From Phosphoribacter sp044220725 (GTDB lineage Bacteria > Actinomycetota > Actinomycetes > Actinomycetales > Dermatophilaceae), in the NCBI GenBank assembly GCA_044220725.1, contig JBGAQN010000004.1:1-64000 (forward strand): a stretch of DNA of 64,000 bases, written 5' to 3'. Below, one piece after another: positions 25,605-34,925 of this stretch (position 1 is its first letter; the number at the start of each line of letters is the position of its first letter). The position numbers and the translations under genes are program-made. The notes beneath the pieces were generated by a model. The model was given only the letters and a program-made list of their open reading frames with translations, was not told where the DNA came from and did no database searches.

Positions 25605-28181
25605 GTGACACGTGGCCGGGTGATCCGTCGAGTGGGGATGTGGGTCGGGGCATTCCTCGTCGTCGCTCTGGTGGCAACGGGTGCCTTCACGGTGTCGGCG
25701 GTGCGCCGGGCTTGGCCGCAGACGACCGGAACGATCGCCCTGGAGGGACTCGGCGCGACCGTGTCGGTCGTCCGGGACGAGCGCGGCATACCGACGATCA
25801 CGGCGGACAACCCCTCTGACCTGTTCCGCGCCCAGGGGTTCATCGCCGCACAGGACCGGTTCTTCGAGATGGACGTGCGCCGTCACATCGGCTCGGGCCG
25901 ATTGTCCGAACTGGTCGGCGCGTCGGGGATCACCTCGGACAAGGCCGTCCGCACTATGGGGTGGCGCGCCGTCGCCCAAGACGAGTTGCCCGGCCTGGCC
26001 CCCGAAACGCGGCAATATCTCAGTTCTTACGCCGACGGCGTCAACGACTACCTGGCCATGTCGGGGGACCCGGCTAACCTCGCCGTCGAATATCCAGTGC
26101 TGGCCATGCAACTGCCCGACTACCGGGTCGAACAGTGGACCCCCGTCGACTCGCTGGTTTGGCTCAAGTCGATGGCCTATGACCTTCGAGGAAACTTCGC
26201 CGACGAGCTAGCCAGGGGTCGACTCACCGGCACCCTGGGTGCGGCCATGGTCGATGCCCTCTACCCGGCATACCCGTCGACGGTGCACGCGCCGATCCTG
26301 TCGACCCAGGCGTGGGTCGCTCCGGCCACCACCGCCCAGACGCTCGCTCCCGAGGCGCTGTCAGACCCCCGGGTGCTCGAGGCGCTGACCCGATCCGCCA
26401 CCTTGCTGGACACCGTCGTGCCGGCGCTGGGCAGGGGGGAAGGGGTCGGCTCCAACTCATGGGTCGTTGGTCCGCGACTCACCGCGTCCGGCAAGCCGCT
26501 GCTGGCCAATGACCCCCACCTGGGGGTGTCGATGCCTGGCATCTGGACCCAGGTCGGGTTGCGGTGCCGTCAGGTCAGCGCCCAATGCCCCTTCACGGTC
26601 AGCGGATTCGCCCTGGCTGGCGTGCCCGGTGTCGTTATCGGGCACAACGCCTCGATCGCCTGGGGAATGACCAACCTAGGCCCTGATGTCACCGACTTCT
26701 ATCTGGAGAAGGTGACCGACACGGCATACTCGATCGACGGACGCGATGAGCCGCTGCAGGTCCGCACCGAGACCATCAAGGTCCGGGGAGGCGCCGACGT
26801 GCCGCTCACCGTGCGAAGCACCGGGCGCGGTCCCATCGTCAGCGACGTCGTTCCCGGCGCGGCCGAAGCCGGTCGGTCGCCGATTCCGGGGGCGACGACA
26901 GCGATCCAGACGTATGCCGTCTCGCTCGCCTGGACCGGGCTGGTTCCCTCGACAACGGCCGACGCCATCTTCGCCCTCGACACCGCGACAGACTTCGCCA
27001 GCTTCCGGTCGGCAGCCCAGCTCCTCGCGGTGCCCGCCCAGAACCTCGTGTATGCCGATACCGCCGGCAACATCGGCTACCAAGCTCCCGGCCGCATTCC
27101 GTTACGCAGCTCGCCGACGCCTGGGCTGGCCCCTGGTTTTCTGCCCGCGCCGGGGTGGACCTCGCAGTGGGATTGGCGCGGTTGGGTGCCCTTCGAGGAC
27201 CTGCCGTGGTCGCTCAATCCGCCGGAGGGCTTCGTCGTCGCAGCCAACCAACAAGTCACCGCGTCACCGGTGCCCTTCCTCACCACCGAATGGGACGCTG
27301 GGTGGCGCAGTCAGCGGATCCGGGAACGGATCACCGCGTCGGCACCCGGCACCCTCACGGTGGCGGACATGGCTCGCCTGCAGGGCGATCTCACCGACGC
27401 CTTCGCGCGGGACTTGGTGCCGCTGCTGCTGAGCGTCGACCTGTCCGACGACCCGTTCACCGCGTCTGCCCAGCAACTGCTGCGCAGTTGGGACTTCACC
27501 ACTCCCGCCGACAGCTCGGACGCCTCGGCGTCGGCGGCCTACTTCTACGCTGTATGGACCAAACTCCTCGCGGCGACGTTCGACGATCAGTTGCCCCCGG
27601 ACCTGCGGGCCGACGGGGGAGCCCGGTGGCGTCTGGTGCTGACCAACTTGCTGCGTGACCAGACCAACCCGTGGTGGGATGACAAGCGGACCGTCGCCGT
27701 CGTGGAAAGCCGCGACGAGATCCTCAAACAGTCCCTCGTCCAGGCTCGGCTGGCCTTGACCAAGTCCCTCGGCTCGGATGTCCAGGGCTGGTCGTGGGGC
27801 AAGGTGCACACGCTGACCTTGCGGCATCGGGTGTTGGGCGGGGACAGCGCCAACGGCCTCATCCGGGCCATGGTCGATCGCGGGCCCTTTCCCCTGCCGG
27901 GCGGCTCGGCCGTGGTCGCGGCGAACGGTTGGAATGCCTCGGCTGGGTTCGCCGTCACCTGGGCTCCGTCGATGCGGATGGTCGTCGACCTGTCCGACTT
28001 TGACGCCTCGACGTGGGTCAACCAGACCGGTCAGAGCGGTCACCCCTATCACGCTCACTTCGCCGACCAACTCGGTGCCTGGGCGGACGGAACGACCTTC
28101 CCATGGCCGTTCAGCGATGCCGCTCGCAGCTCGACCGGGCGCGAAGAACTACTGCTCACGCCGAAGACCGGCGCGTCATGA
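25605..28181 (+). CDS. Penicillin acylase family (Ntn-hydrolase) protein
   Basis: An exported self-processing amidase of 858 residues. An N-terminal membrane/signal segment (VGMWVGAFLVVALVATGAF) precedes the alpha chain (VVRDERGIPTITADN, AQDRFFEMDVRRHIGSGRLSEL). The spacer ends at GVGSNSWVVGP, whose Ser would become the new N-terminal nucleophile of the beta chain (LLANDPHLGVSMPG). The natural substrate is not known; relatives act on beta-lactams, acyl-homoserine lactones or lipopeptides. A TAGTCT -10 box lies 7 bases before the GTG, so it is leaderless. Its stop overlaps the next ATG. Confidence 0.93.
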   Translation: MTRGRVIRRVGMWVGAFLVVALVATGAFTVSAVRRAWPQTTGTIALEGLGATVSVVRDERGIPTITADNPSDLFRAQGFIAAQDRFFEMDVRRHIGSGRLSELVGASGITSDKAVRTMGWRAVAQDELPGLAPETRQYLSSYADGVNDYLAMSGDPANLAVEYPVLAMQLPDYRVEQWTPVDSLVWLKSMAYDLRGNFADELARGRLTGTLGAAMVDALYPAYPSTVHAPILSTQAWVAPATTAQTLAPEALSDPRVLEALTRSATLLDTVVPALGRGEGVGSNSWVVGPRLTASGKPLLANDPHLGVSMPGIWTQVGLRCRQVSAQCPFTVSGFALAGVPGVVIGHNASIAWGMTNLGPDVTDFYLEKVTDTAYSIDGRDEPLQVRTETIKVRGGADVPLTVRSTGRGPIVSDVVPGAAEAGRSPIPGATTAIQTYAVSLAWTGLVPSTTADAIFALDTATDFASFRSAAQLLAVPAQNLVYADTAGNIGYQAPGRIPLRSSPTPGLAPGFLPAPGWTSQWDWRGWVPFEDLPWSLNPPEGFVVAANQQVTASPVPFLTTEWDAGWRSQRIRERITASAPGTLTVADMARLQGDLTDAFARDLVPLLLSVDLSDDPFTASAQQLLRSWDFTTPADSSDASASAAYFYAVWTKLLAATFDDQLPPDLRADGGARWRLVLTNLLRDQTNPWWDDKRTVAVVESRDEILKQSLVQARLALTKSLGSDVQGWSWGKVHTLTLRHRVLGGDSANGLIRAMVDRGPFPLPGGSAVVAANGWNASAGFAVTWAPSMRMVVDLSDFDASTWVNQTGQSGHPYHAHFADQLGAWADGTTFPWPFSDAARSSTGREELLLTPKTGAS

Positions 28182-29593
28182 CCGCTGCAGGCTTGGCCGA
28201 AGCGGTCCGTCGCATCCGCGGGCGGGGCCTCGGGGAGCAGGCTGTGGCCGTCTTCTCGGCCTACTACCAGCAGCTCGAATCGGGGGCCCTGGGGACCATC
28301 CCAGAAGACTCGATCGAACCTCTCGTCGACCTGCCGCACGTGGAGGCGGTCGATGCCGGGGAAGCCGAACGTGCCGAAGCGCTGCGGCACGTGGTCGTGG
28401 TCAAGCTCAACGGCGGGCTCGGGACGAGCATGGGCCTGGACGGCCCCAAGTCGGCCCTCAAGGTCCGCGACGGGCTGAGTTTCCTGGACGTCATCGCCCG
28501 CCAGGTGCTCGCCCTGCGCAGCAGGTATGCCGTCCAGCTGCCGCTGCTGTTCATGAATTCCTTCCGAACGGCCCAGCAGACCGAGGAGATTCTCGCGGCA
28601 TACCCGAGCTTGCCGGTGGTCGGTCTGCCGCTCGGGTTCCTGCAGGGCGCCGAGCCCAAGGTGCGCGCGGATGACTTGTGGCCCGTCGACTGGCCGGCCG
28701 ACCGCGATCTGGAGTGGTGTCCCCCGGGACATGGTGACGTCTACCTGTCGCTGGCCCGCACGGGACTACTGGATGCCTTGCGTGACATGGGGATTCGCTA
28801 CGCCTTCCTGTCCAACGCGGACAACCTGGGCGCCACCTGCGACCCGGACATTGCGGCCTGGCTGATGCGCGAGCAGGTGCCCTATCTCGCCGAGGTGTGC
28901 ACCCGCACGGTCAACGATCGCAAGGGCGGCCATCTGGCCCGGCGCCGGCGCGACGGGCGGATCGTCCTGCGCGACAACGCCATGGTCGTCCCAGGCGAAG
29001 AGCACTTCTTCGCTGACGAGACTCGACACCGGACCTTCCACGCCAACAACCTCTGGGTCGATCTGGATGTCATCGCCCGGCTGTTGCGCGAACGCGACGG
29101 GGTGCTCGGCCTGCCGATCATCGTCAACCGCAAGACGGTCGACCCCACCGACCCCACGTCGACCCCGGTCGTTCAGCTGGAGACCGCGATGGGGACGGCC
29201 ATCGAAGCCATCGACGGGTCCCGGGCCATGCACGTGCCCCGCAGCCGATTCCGGCCGGTGAAGACGACCAACGAACTCACCTTGGTCCGCTCGGATCTGT
29301 TCCGATTCGCTGCGGACTGGCAGGTAGTAGCGACGACCGACCGGCCCGACCCGCTGGTCGACCTCGGATCCGACTGCGCGTTCATGGCCGAGTTCGAGCG
29401 TCGGTTCCCCGCCGGAGTGCCCTCGCTGCGGGAGTGTGACTCGCTGCGGGTCCACGGCCAGGTCACCTTCGGGGCACAGGTCGTCTGCCGCGGGGAGGTG
29501 GAGCTGCACGGTCCACTCGACGTTCCAGACCGGACGGAGCTCACGGGTCACCTGGCCGGATCGGCTGCGATGACGGGAGCCTCAGGTGGCTGA
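28178..29593 (+). CDS. UTP--glucose-1-phosphate uridylyltransferase (UDPGP, eukaryotic-type)
   Basis: Makes UDP-glucose for polysaccharides and glycolipids. The 471-residue sequence belongs to the UGP2-like UDPGP family, not the GalU family: VVVKLNGGLGTSMGLDGPKS (nucleotide-binding loop), PLLFMNSFRTAQQTEEIL, PPGHGDVYLSL, and FLSNADNLGATCDPDI. The later FHANNLWVDL and KTTNELTLVRSDLF are also characteristic. ATG 28178 overlaps the preceding stop as ATGA, and its end overlaps moeA. Confidence 0.93.
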   Translation: MTAAGLAEAVRRIRGRGLGEQAVAVFSAYYQQLESGALGTIPEDSIEPLVDLPHVEAVDAGEAERAEALRHVVVVKLNGGLGTSMGLDGPKSALKVRDGLSFLDVIARQVLALRSRYAVQLPLLFMNSFRTAQQTEEILAAYPSLPVVGLPLGFLQGAEPKVRADDLWPVDWPADRDLEWCPPGHGDVYLSLARTGLLDALRDMGIRYAFLSNADNLGATCDPDIAAWLMREQVPYLAEVCTRTVNDRKGGHLARRRRDGRIVLRDNAMVVPGEEHFFADETRHRTFHANNLWVDLDVIARLLRERDGVLGLPIIVNRKTVDPTDPTSTPVVQLETAMGTAIEAIDGSRAMHVPRSRFRPVKTTNELTLVRSDLFRFAADWQVVATTDRPDPLVDLGSDCAFMAEFERRFPAGVPSLRECDSLRVHGQVTFGAQVVCRGEVELHGPLDVPDRTELTGHLAGSAAMTGASGG

Positions 29594-30803
29594 CCGCACC
29601 GTCGCCCATCACCTGGCGGCGGTGCTCGCCACGGCCCGGCCGCTGCCTGCCGTGCTGTGCCGGCTCGCCGATGCGACCGGCCTGGTGGCGGCCGGGGACG
29701 TCGTCTCGCGTGTGGACCTGCCCGGCTTCGACAACTCGGCGATGGACGGGTATGCCGTCCGCGCCGTCGACATCGCCGGGGCCAGCGCGGAGCGGCCGGT
29801 GACCCTGACCGTCGTGGCCGACGTTGCGGCCGGCGACGCGCCAGGCTGTGTGGTCGGATCCGGCGAGGCGGCCCGGATCATGACCGGGGCGATGCTGCCC
29901 GAGGGCGCCGACACGGTCGTCAAGGTCGAGGACACCGATGGGGGGATGCCCCGGGTTCGCATCCGGGTGGCTATCCCGACGAACACGTCGATCCGGCGTC
30001 GGGGCGAGGACCTCCCGATCGGCGGGTCGGTCCTGCGCGCCGGGACGCTGATCACCCCGCGGCACGTCGGCCTGCTCGCGGCCGCCGGGCATGCGTCGGT
30101 CCTGGCCCGTCCGCGCCCCCGGGTGGCCGTGCTGTCCACCGGGTCGGAGCTCGTCCAGCCGGGCGAACCCTTGACGCGTGGGCAGATTTACGACTCCAAC
30201 AGCCATCTGCTCGCGGCGGCTGTCGAGGCGGCCGGGGGGATCACGGCATACAGGGGGAGCATCGGCGACCACCCCGGTCAGGTGCGGGCCACCCTGGACC
30301 GACTCGCTGAACAAGTCGATGTCATCGCCACCTCGGGCGGGGTGAGCATGGGGGTGCACGACGTCGTCAAAGCGGTGCTGCGCGAGCGGGGCGAGGTCGA
30401 CTTCGTCACGGTCGCCATGCAGCCGGGCAAGCCTCAGGGCTTCGGGGTGTTGGGGGAACGTCGGGTCCCGTTCTTCGGCCTGCCGGGCAACCCGGTGTCG
30501 GCCTTCGTGTCTTTCGAATTGTTCGTCCGGCCGCTGTTGCGTCGGCTCATGAGCCTGGAGCCGGCGGTCCCCCCGACGACCCGGATGCGGCTCGCAGCGC
30601 CGCTACGTTCGCCCGCGGGTCGCCTGCAGATCGCCCGCGCGACGATCGATCGGGCTGCCGACGGGAGCTGGTTGGCGACACCTGTGGTCGGACAGGGGTC
30701 GCATTTCGTGGCGGACCTTGCCGCCGCCACTGCCTTGCTGCTCGTGCCGGCCGACACCACACACTTGCAGCCGGGCGACGAGGTGGAGAGCATCCTCCTA
30801 TGA
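29586..30803 (+). CDS. moeA: Molybdopterin molybdenumtransferase
   Basis: Inserts molybdate into adenylylated molybdopterin, the last step of molybdenum cofactor synthesis. The 405-residue protein shows LPGFDNSAMDGYAVRA, IMTGAMLPEGADTVVKVEDT, VLSTGSELV, GQIYDSNSHLL, TSGGVSMGVHDVVK and PGNPVSAFVSFELFVRP in the usual order. GTG 29586 overlaps the end of the upstream gene by 8 bases. It is followed directly by moaC and mog, so this is a partial Moco operon; moaA, moaD and moaE are not in the window. Confidence 0.96.
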   Translation: MADRTVAHHLAAVLATARPLPAVLCRLADATGLVAAGDVVSRVDLPGFDNSAMDGYAVRAVDIAGASAERPVTLTVVADVAAGDAPGCVVGSGEAARIMTGAMLPEGADTVVKVEDTDGGMPRVRIRVAIPTNTSIRRRGEDLPIGGSVLRAGTLITPRHVGLLAAAGHASVLARPRPRVAVLSTGSELVQPGEPLTRGQIYDSNSHLLAAAVEAAGGITAYRGSIGDHPGQVRATLDRLAEQVDVIATSGGVSMGVHDVVKAVLRERGEVDFVTVAMQPGKPQGFGVLGERRVPFFGLPGNPVSAFVSFELFVRPLLRRLMSLEPAVPPTTRMRLAAPLRSPAGRLQIARATIDRAADGSWLATPVVGQGSHFVADLAAATALLLVPADTTHLQPGDEVESILL

Positions 30804-31300
30804 CCGACCCGGTTGGCGGCGTGGTGCCTGCCCTGACCCACGTCCGTCCCGACGGCAGCGCACAGATGGTCGATGTCAGCGGCAAGCCGGTGACGGCTCG
30901 TGAGGCGTCCGCCGTTGGGCGGGTCATGCTCGCCCCCGCGGCGGTGGCCGCGCTGCGGGACGGGACGGTGCCCAAGGGCGATGCCCTGGCCGTGGCTCGA
31001 ATCGCCGGGTTGCAGGCCGTCAAGCGGACCCCCGAGCTCATTCCGTTGGCCCATCCGGTGGCGGTGCACGCCGCCGTTGTGGACCTCGAGGTGACCGACG
31101 AGGGAGTGCTCGTCCGGGCGACCGTCCGCACCGCCGACCGCACGGGCATCGAGATGGAGGCCTTGACCGCCGTCGCCGTCGCCGCGCTCGCCCTCGTGGA
31201 CATGGTCAAGGCGGTGGACCGGCACGCCCGCATCACCGACGTCCGCGTGGTTGCGAAATCCGGTGGCAGGTCAGGAGATTGGCGGGAGGAGGACAGGTGA
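30800..31300 (+). CDS. moaC: Cyclic pyranopterin monophosphate synthase
   Basis: Forms cPMP in the first stage of Moco synthesis, together with MoaA. The 166-residue protein has THVRPDGSAQMVDVSGKPVTAREA, KGDALAVARIAGLQAVKRTPELIPLAHP and DRTGIEMEALTAVAVAALALVDMVKA, all standard. ATGA overlap with moeA and GTGA overlap with the next gene show tight coupling. Confidence 0.96.
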   Translation: MTDPVGGVVPALTHVRPDGSAQMVDVSGKPVTAREASAVGRVMLAPAAVAALRDGTVPKGDALAVARIAGLQAVKRTPELIPLAHPVAVHAAVVDLEVTDEGVLVRATVRTADRTGIEMEALTAVAVAALALVDMVKAVDRHARITDVRVVAKSGGRSGDWREEDR

Positions 31301-31818
31301 GAGCGGTCGTCATCGTCGCCTCGACCCGCAGTGCCGACGGCACCTACGAGGATCGCACTGGACCGGTGATCGCTGCGGCGCTCACCGCCTGGGGGTATGC
31401 CGTGTCCGGGCCCGTCGTCGTCGCCGACGGCGACCCGGTGGGCGCGGCGCTGCGTCGGGCGCTGCGTCCCGGCGACGACACTGCCCCGGAGGTTGTCATC
31501 ACGACGGGAGGCACCGGGGTGTCACCGACCGATCGGACCCCCGAGCAGACCCGCCCCTTCCTCGATCGCGAGCTGCCCGGCATACCGGAGCTCATCCGGG
31601 CTCGCGGGCTCGCGGCTGGTCAGCCGCTGGCGGCCATCTCGCGGGGGCTCGCCGGGATCAGCGGCGGCACCCTTGTGCTCAACTTGCCCGGGTCGCGGGG
31701 CGGGGTCAACGACGCCCTCGCCGTGCTTGAGCCGGTGCTCGCCCACGTCATCGACCAGCTCGCCGGGCACGACCATGCCGGGGCCCCGGCCCTCGGCTCG
31801 ACGAAACAACCCTCGTGA
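31297..31818 (+). CDS. mog: Molybdopterin adenylyltransferase (MogA/MoaB)
   Basis: Adenylylates molybdopterin before molybdenum insertion by MoeA. The ~173-residue protein shows VIVASTRSADGTYEDRTGP, VVITTGGTGVSPTDRTPEQT, ISRGLAGISGGTLVLNLPGSRGGV, which are MogA/MoaB signatures. GTG 31297 overlaps the moaC stop. An upstream in-frame ATG at 31279 is possible but less likely. Its stop overlaps the next GTG. Confidence 0.94.
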   Translation: MRAVVIVASTRSADGTYEDRTGPVIAAALTAWGYAVSGPVVVADGDPVGAALRRALRPGDDTAPEVVITTGGTGVSPTDRTPEQTRPFLDRELPGIPELIRARGLAAGQPLAAISRGLAGISGGTLVLNLPGSRGGVNDALAVLEPVLAHVIDQLAGHDHAGAPALGSTKQPS

Positions 31819-32426
31819 CCACGGTGCGCTGGCCGGTTAGCCTCCCTGTGGGCGATGGCTTGTCCCCAAGCCTGCTGCTGCGTCCGCTGCACCGCCGCGA
31901 CCAGGCCGCCTGGGAGTGCCTGCGCCGGGACAACGCGGCATACCTTGCTCGGTGGGAGCCCACGCCGCCTGACGGGATGGCACCGCGGACCAACTTCGGC
32001 GCTTACGTCCGGGCGCTCAATCGGGATGCCCGTTCGGGCGCGATCGTCCCGTTCGCCCTGGAGGTCGACGGGGAACTGGCCGGCCAGGTCCACCTTTTCG
32101 GGGTGACTCGGGGGTCGCTGCAGTCGGCGGCGGCCGGCTATTGGGTGGCGCAGCGGTTCGCTGGTCGAGGTGTGACGACTCGCGCCTTGGCCGCCGTGGT
32201 CGACTACGCGATGGGTCCGCTCGGTCTGCACCGGGTGGAGGTCAACATCCGCCCCGAAAACGCGGCGTCGCTGGCCGTGGTGACCCACTTGGGGTTTCGG
32301 GAAGAGGGGCTGCGGCGACGCTTCCTGCACATCGAAGGGGAGTGGCGCGATCACCGGAGCTTCGCGTTGACCGTCGAAGAAGTGGGCGGTCGTCCAACCG
32401 TGCAGCGTTGGCGGTCGCCGACCTGA
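31815..32426 (+). CDS. RimJ/RimL-type GNAT acetyltransferase
   Basis: A ~203-residue acetyltransferase: LLLRPLHRRDQAAWECLRRDNAAYLARWEPT, a beta-strand region (IVPFALEVDGELAGQVHLFG), the acetyl-CoA segment AGYWVAQRFAGRGVTTRAL, and HRVEVNIRPENAASLAVVTHLGFREEG with FLHIEGEWRDH, typical of ribosomal-protein-acetyltransferase relatives. It lies in a widely conserved actinobacterial order after moaC/mog and before sepX. The substrate is unknown. Confidence 0.9.
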   Translation: MTTVRWPVSLPVGDGLSPSLLLRPLHRRDQAAWECLRRDNAAYLARWEPTPPDGMAPRTNFGAYVRALNRDARSGAIVPFALEVDGELAGQVHLFGVTRGSLQSAAAGYWVAQRFAGRGVTTRALAAVVDYAMGPLGLHRVEVNIRPENAASLAVVTHLGFREEGLRRRFLHIEGEWRDHRSFALTVEEVGGRPTVQRWRSPT

Positions 32427-32532
32427 GCGCAGGGGTCGCGCAGAGGTCTTTCACACCTGTCACAGGCGCCTCATCCGCGACACACCGACGCAGGTCCGCC
32501 CGGCAGCCGCCGGGGGTCCATAACGTAGTCGC

Positions 32533-33510
32533 GTGCAGCCCTCGTCCCTGATCTTCGTGGCCATCGTCGCCATCTGGGCTGCCTTCCTCGTCCAACATTG
32601 GGTGCGCCGTCGTGAGGCGCTGGCCACGGCCCGGTCCGTCGACCGCTTCAGCGCGGCGATCCGGTTGTTGGACCAGGAGTATGCCGCGCTCGGTTCACCC
32701 CTGGCTGCCCGCCCGCACCGGCCCGCACGGACGGGGCCCTCGAGCGGCCCGGCCGTCCCGCGCCAGCGAGTTCGGCGACCAGTGTCGCGGCTGGCGCACT
32801 GGGGTCGTCGGGTTCGGGGGTTGAGTTTCCTTGGCTTGCTTGCCCTCGTGCCGATCACGATTGGGCTGTCCGCGCTGTCGGTCTTGCGCTGGACATCGGT
32901 TCTCGTCTCGGTCCTCTCCCTCGCGCTCGGACTGGTCATGCTCCGGTATGCCGCGGTCCACGAGCGCACCCTGCGCCGGGTTGAGCGTTCGCTGGCCGCC
33001 GCCGGACGATCGGCGCCGACCATCCCCGGTGCTGCCGCCCGACGGGTGGCACGCCCGGATGCTCGTCCCGCCCCGCGCCGGGCGGCCTCGCGACCGGAAT
33101 CGAAGGGGCCCGAAGCGCGCCCGGTGCCGGTGGCCACGAGCGCCCCTGCGCTGGTGGTCGGCCCGGCGGCCGCTGCGGGTGACCGTGGTGCTGGCCTGGA
33201 GGGCGCTCCACTGCTTAACGCGGCTGTCGCAGAGCCCGACGGGACTCTGGTGCCGACGGCACCGGCGCGGGCGACCAGCTCAGCGCAACCGCGGGCCTCG
33301 CGGCGCGCGGCCTACGCGGCATACACCGCCGACGGAACGTGGCAACCGGTGGCGGTGCCGCCGCCGACCTACACCCTCAAAGCGAAGGTCGAGCGCCCAC
33401 AGCCGACCCCGGCCGAGGTGACGGTGACCCCCGCGCCGGTGGCGCACGAGCAAGCGGAGGCGGCAGCCGCAGCCGAAGACACCGCGCCGGCTCGCGCCGT
33501 CGGCGACTGA
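32533..33510 (+). CDS. sepX: SepX/GlpR-type divisome membrane protein
   Basis: The N-terminus PSSLIFVAIVAIWAAFLVQHWVRRREAL is the conserved first helix of actinobacterial SepX (also annotated GlpR), a divisome protein that stabilises FtsZ rings in Streptomyces. Two further hydrophobic stretches (LSFLGLLALVPITIGLSAL, TSVLVSVLSLALGLVML) follow a basic linker, then a long Pro/Ala-rich cytoplasmic tail with YTLKAKVERPQPTP. The synteny (moeA-moaC-mog-GNAT) agrees. A TAACGT -10 at 32521-32526 lies 6 bases before the GTG, indicating a leaderless mRNA separate from the Moco operon. Confidence 0.85.
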   Translation: MQPSSLIFVAIVAIWAAFLVQHWVRRREALATARSVDRFSAAIRLLDQEYAALGSPLAARPHRPARTGPSSGPAVPRQRVRRPVSRLAHWGRRVRGLSFLGLLALVPITIGLSALSVLRWTSVLVSVLSLALGLVMLRYAAVHERTLRRVERSLAAAGRSAPTIPGAAARRVARPDARPAPRRAASRPESKGPEARPVPVATSAPALVVGPAAAAGDRGAGLEGAPLLNAAVAEPDGTLVPTAPARATSSAQPRASRRAAYAAYTADGTWQPVAVPPPTYTLKAKVERPQPTPAEVTVTPAPVAHEQAEAAAAAEDTAPARAVGD

Positions 33511-34632
33511 TCAGCCCGCGTCGGGACGCCCGTCCAGGGCAGAGTCCGCCGACGCGTCCACCGTGTCCGGTGACGTGCGAGGCATGCCCTCGTCCGCCCC
33601 GGTGAGGTGCTTGACGACGGCGTTGACGACGGCAGCGACCGGCACTGCGACCAACGCGCCCACCACGCCGGCCATGACCACACCGGCTGTGATCGCGAGG
33701 ATGACGGCCAACGGGTGCACGCTCACGGCGCGGCCGAGCAAGAACGGTTGCAGGACGTGCGACTCGATCTGTTGCACGGCGACCACACCGGCGAGCATGA
33801 GCAGCGCGACGACCGGCCCATGGGCGACCAGGGCCAGCAACACGGCGACGAAACCCGAGGCGAGTGCGCCGACGATGGGAATGAACGACCCGAGGAAGAC
33901 CAGCGCGCCGATCGCCGGCGCGAACGGCACCCGAAGCACGACCGCGACAGCGGTGATCCCGACCGCGTCGACGAGCGCCACGAGGATCGTCGCGCGGGTG
34001 AACGCGGTCAACTGGGCCCAGGCCACCTGCCCGGCGGTGTCGACCCGATTCCGGGCTGCCCGCGGGAACAGTCGCACCAGCCACGCCCAGATCCGGTTAC
34101 CCTCATAGAGGAAGAAGAACAACGCGAAGAGGCTGATGAACAGCCCCGCGACAACGTGTGAGGCCCCGAGCCCGGCCTTGGTGAGGCCGGCCCGCAGGCC
34201 CTCGCTCGAGGAGAGCGTGCTCTTGGCCTCCTCGAGATACTGGGTGAACTGGCTGTCGCTGATGTGGAAGGTGCTCTGCACCCAGGCCTTGATCTTGCCG
34301 ATCCCGGTGCCCACCTGTCCGGCCATCTCGGCGAAGCCCCCCGTGAGCTGGCTGCCGACGAGGAAGAGCAGCAACCCGATGACGAGGATCGTGCCGAGCA
34401 GGGTGATCCCGGCAGCTGGTGCCGGCTTGCCGAGGCGAGCCCGCAGCCACTGGTTGACCGGGTGCAGCAGCGCGGCCAGCAGCGTCGCGACGATGACGGG
34501 GATCACTGCCTCGCTGACGAAGCCCAGCAGGTAGGCGAAGGCGATGACCGCTGCCGCGATTGCCAGCAGCCGCCAGGCCCACTCGCTCGCGGCGCGGACC
34601 GGGGCGGGGACCGGTGAGGGGGTGTTCGGCAT
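33511..34632 (-). CDS. AI-2E family transporter
   Basis: A ~373-residue membrane protein of the AI-2 exporter-like (PerM/YdiK) family. Helices include AWRLLAIAAAVIAFAYLLGF and VSEAVIPVIVATLLAALLHP. The family core is LGSFIPIVGALASGF, then VVALLMLAGVVAVQQIESHVLQP and VHPLAVILAITAGVVMAGV. The substrate is uncertain despite the family name. ATG 34632 fits the family N-terminus. The reading frame stays open upstream through a terC remnant, so longer calls are probably wrong. It is convergent with sepX with no gap. Confidence 0.87.
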   Translation of the reverse strand: MPNTPSPVPAPVRAASEWAWRLLAIAAAVIAFAYLLGFVSEAVIPVIVATLLAALLHPVNQWLRARLGKPAPAAGITLLGTILVIGLLLFLVGSQLTGGFAEMAGQVGTGIGKIKAWVQSTFHISDSQFTQYLEEAKSTLSSSEGLRAGLTKAGLGASHVVAGLFISLFALFFFLYEGNRIWAWLVRLFPRAARNRVDTAGQVAWAQLTAFTRATILVALVDAVGITAVAVVLRVPFAPAIGALVFLGSFIPIVGALASGFVAVLLALVAHGPVVALLMLAGVVAVQQIESHVLQPFLLGRAVSVHPLAVILAITAGVVMAGVVGALVAVPVAAVVNAVVKHLTGADEGMPRTSPDTVDASADSALDGRPDAG

Positions 34633-34659
34633 GAGCCCAGGGTATGCCGCGTGCTCACC

Positions 34660-34795
34660 TGCCGCGTTGGTGGCGAAGCCGAGGTAGGCGTCCTCGGGGA
34701 TGCCGAAGACGGCCGGCTCCGAGTCGATGGCCAAGACGATGTCGGTGCCGAGGATGGCGACGACGACCAGGGCCATCGGGGTGAGTGCGGTGGGG
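34660..34795 (-). pseudogene. Fragment of a TerC-family membrane protein
   Basis: On the minus strand the frame reads ALTPMALVVVAILGTDIVLAIDSEPAVFG and IPEDAYLGFATNA, closely resembling the conserved mid-protein helix of TerC (the xxTDxxFAxDSIPAxFGxTxxPxxVFTxNAF pattern). Nothing of the rest of the ~330-residue protein is present. The fragment breaks off after NA, where FALMGLR is expected, and there is no start. It is squeezed between tRNA-Ala and the AI-2E gene, sharing the latter's frame. It may equally be read as an odd N-terminal extension of the AI-2E gene, but the TerC match argues for a remnant. Confidence 0.62.
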
Positions 34796-34849
34796 GCCGG
34801 CAGCTTTGGTGCGGCTGCGGCGCCTGGTGTTAGAGTGTCCGACGCATCT

Positions 34850-34925
34850 GGGGCTGTGGCGCAGTTGGTAGCGCGTCTCGTTCGCAATGAGAAGGCCAGG
34901 GGTTCGAATCCCCTCAGCTCCACCA
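34850..34925 (+). tRNA. tRNA-Ala (anticodon CGC)
   Basis: Acceptor GGGGCTG/CAGCTCC, D arm GCGC/GCGC, anticodon stem TCTCG/TGAGA with loop TTCGCAA, T arm AGGGG TTCGAAT CCCCT, discriminator A and an encoded CCA at 34923-34925. The anticodon CGC reads GCG, the commonest Ala codon type in this genome. Confidence 0.95.
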
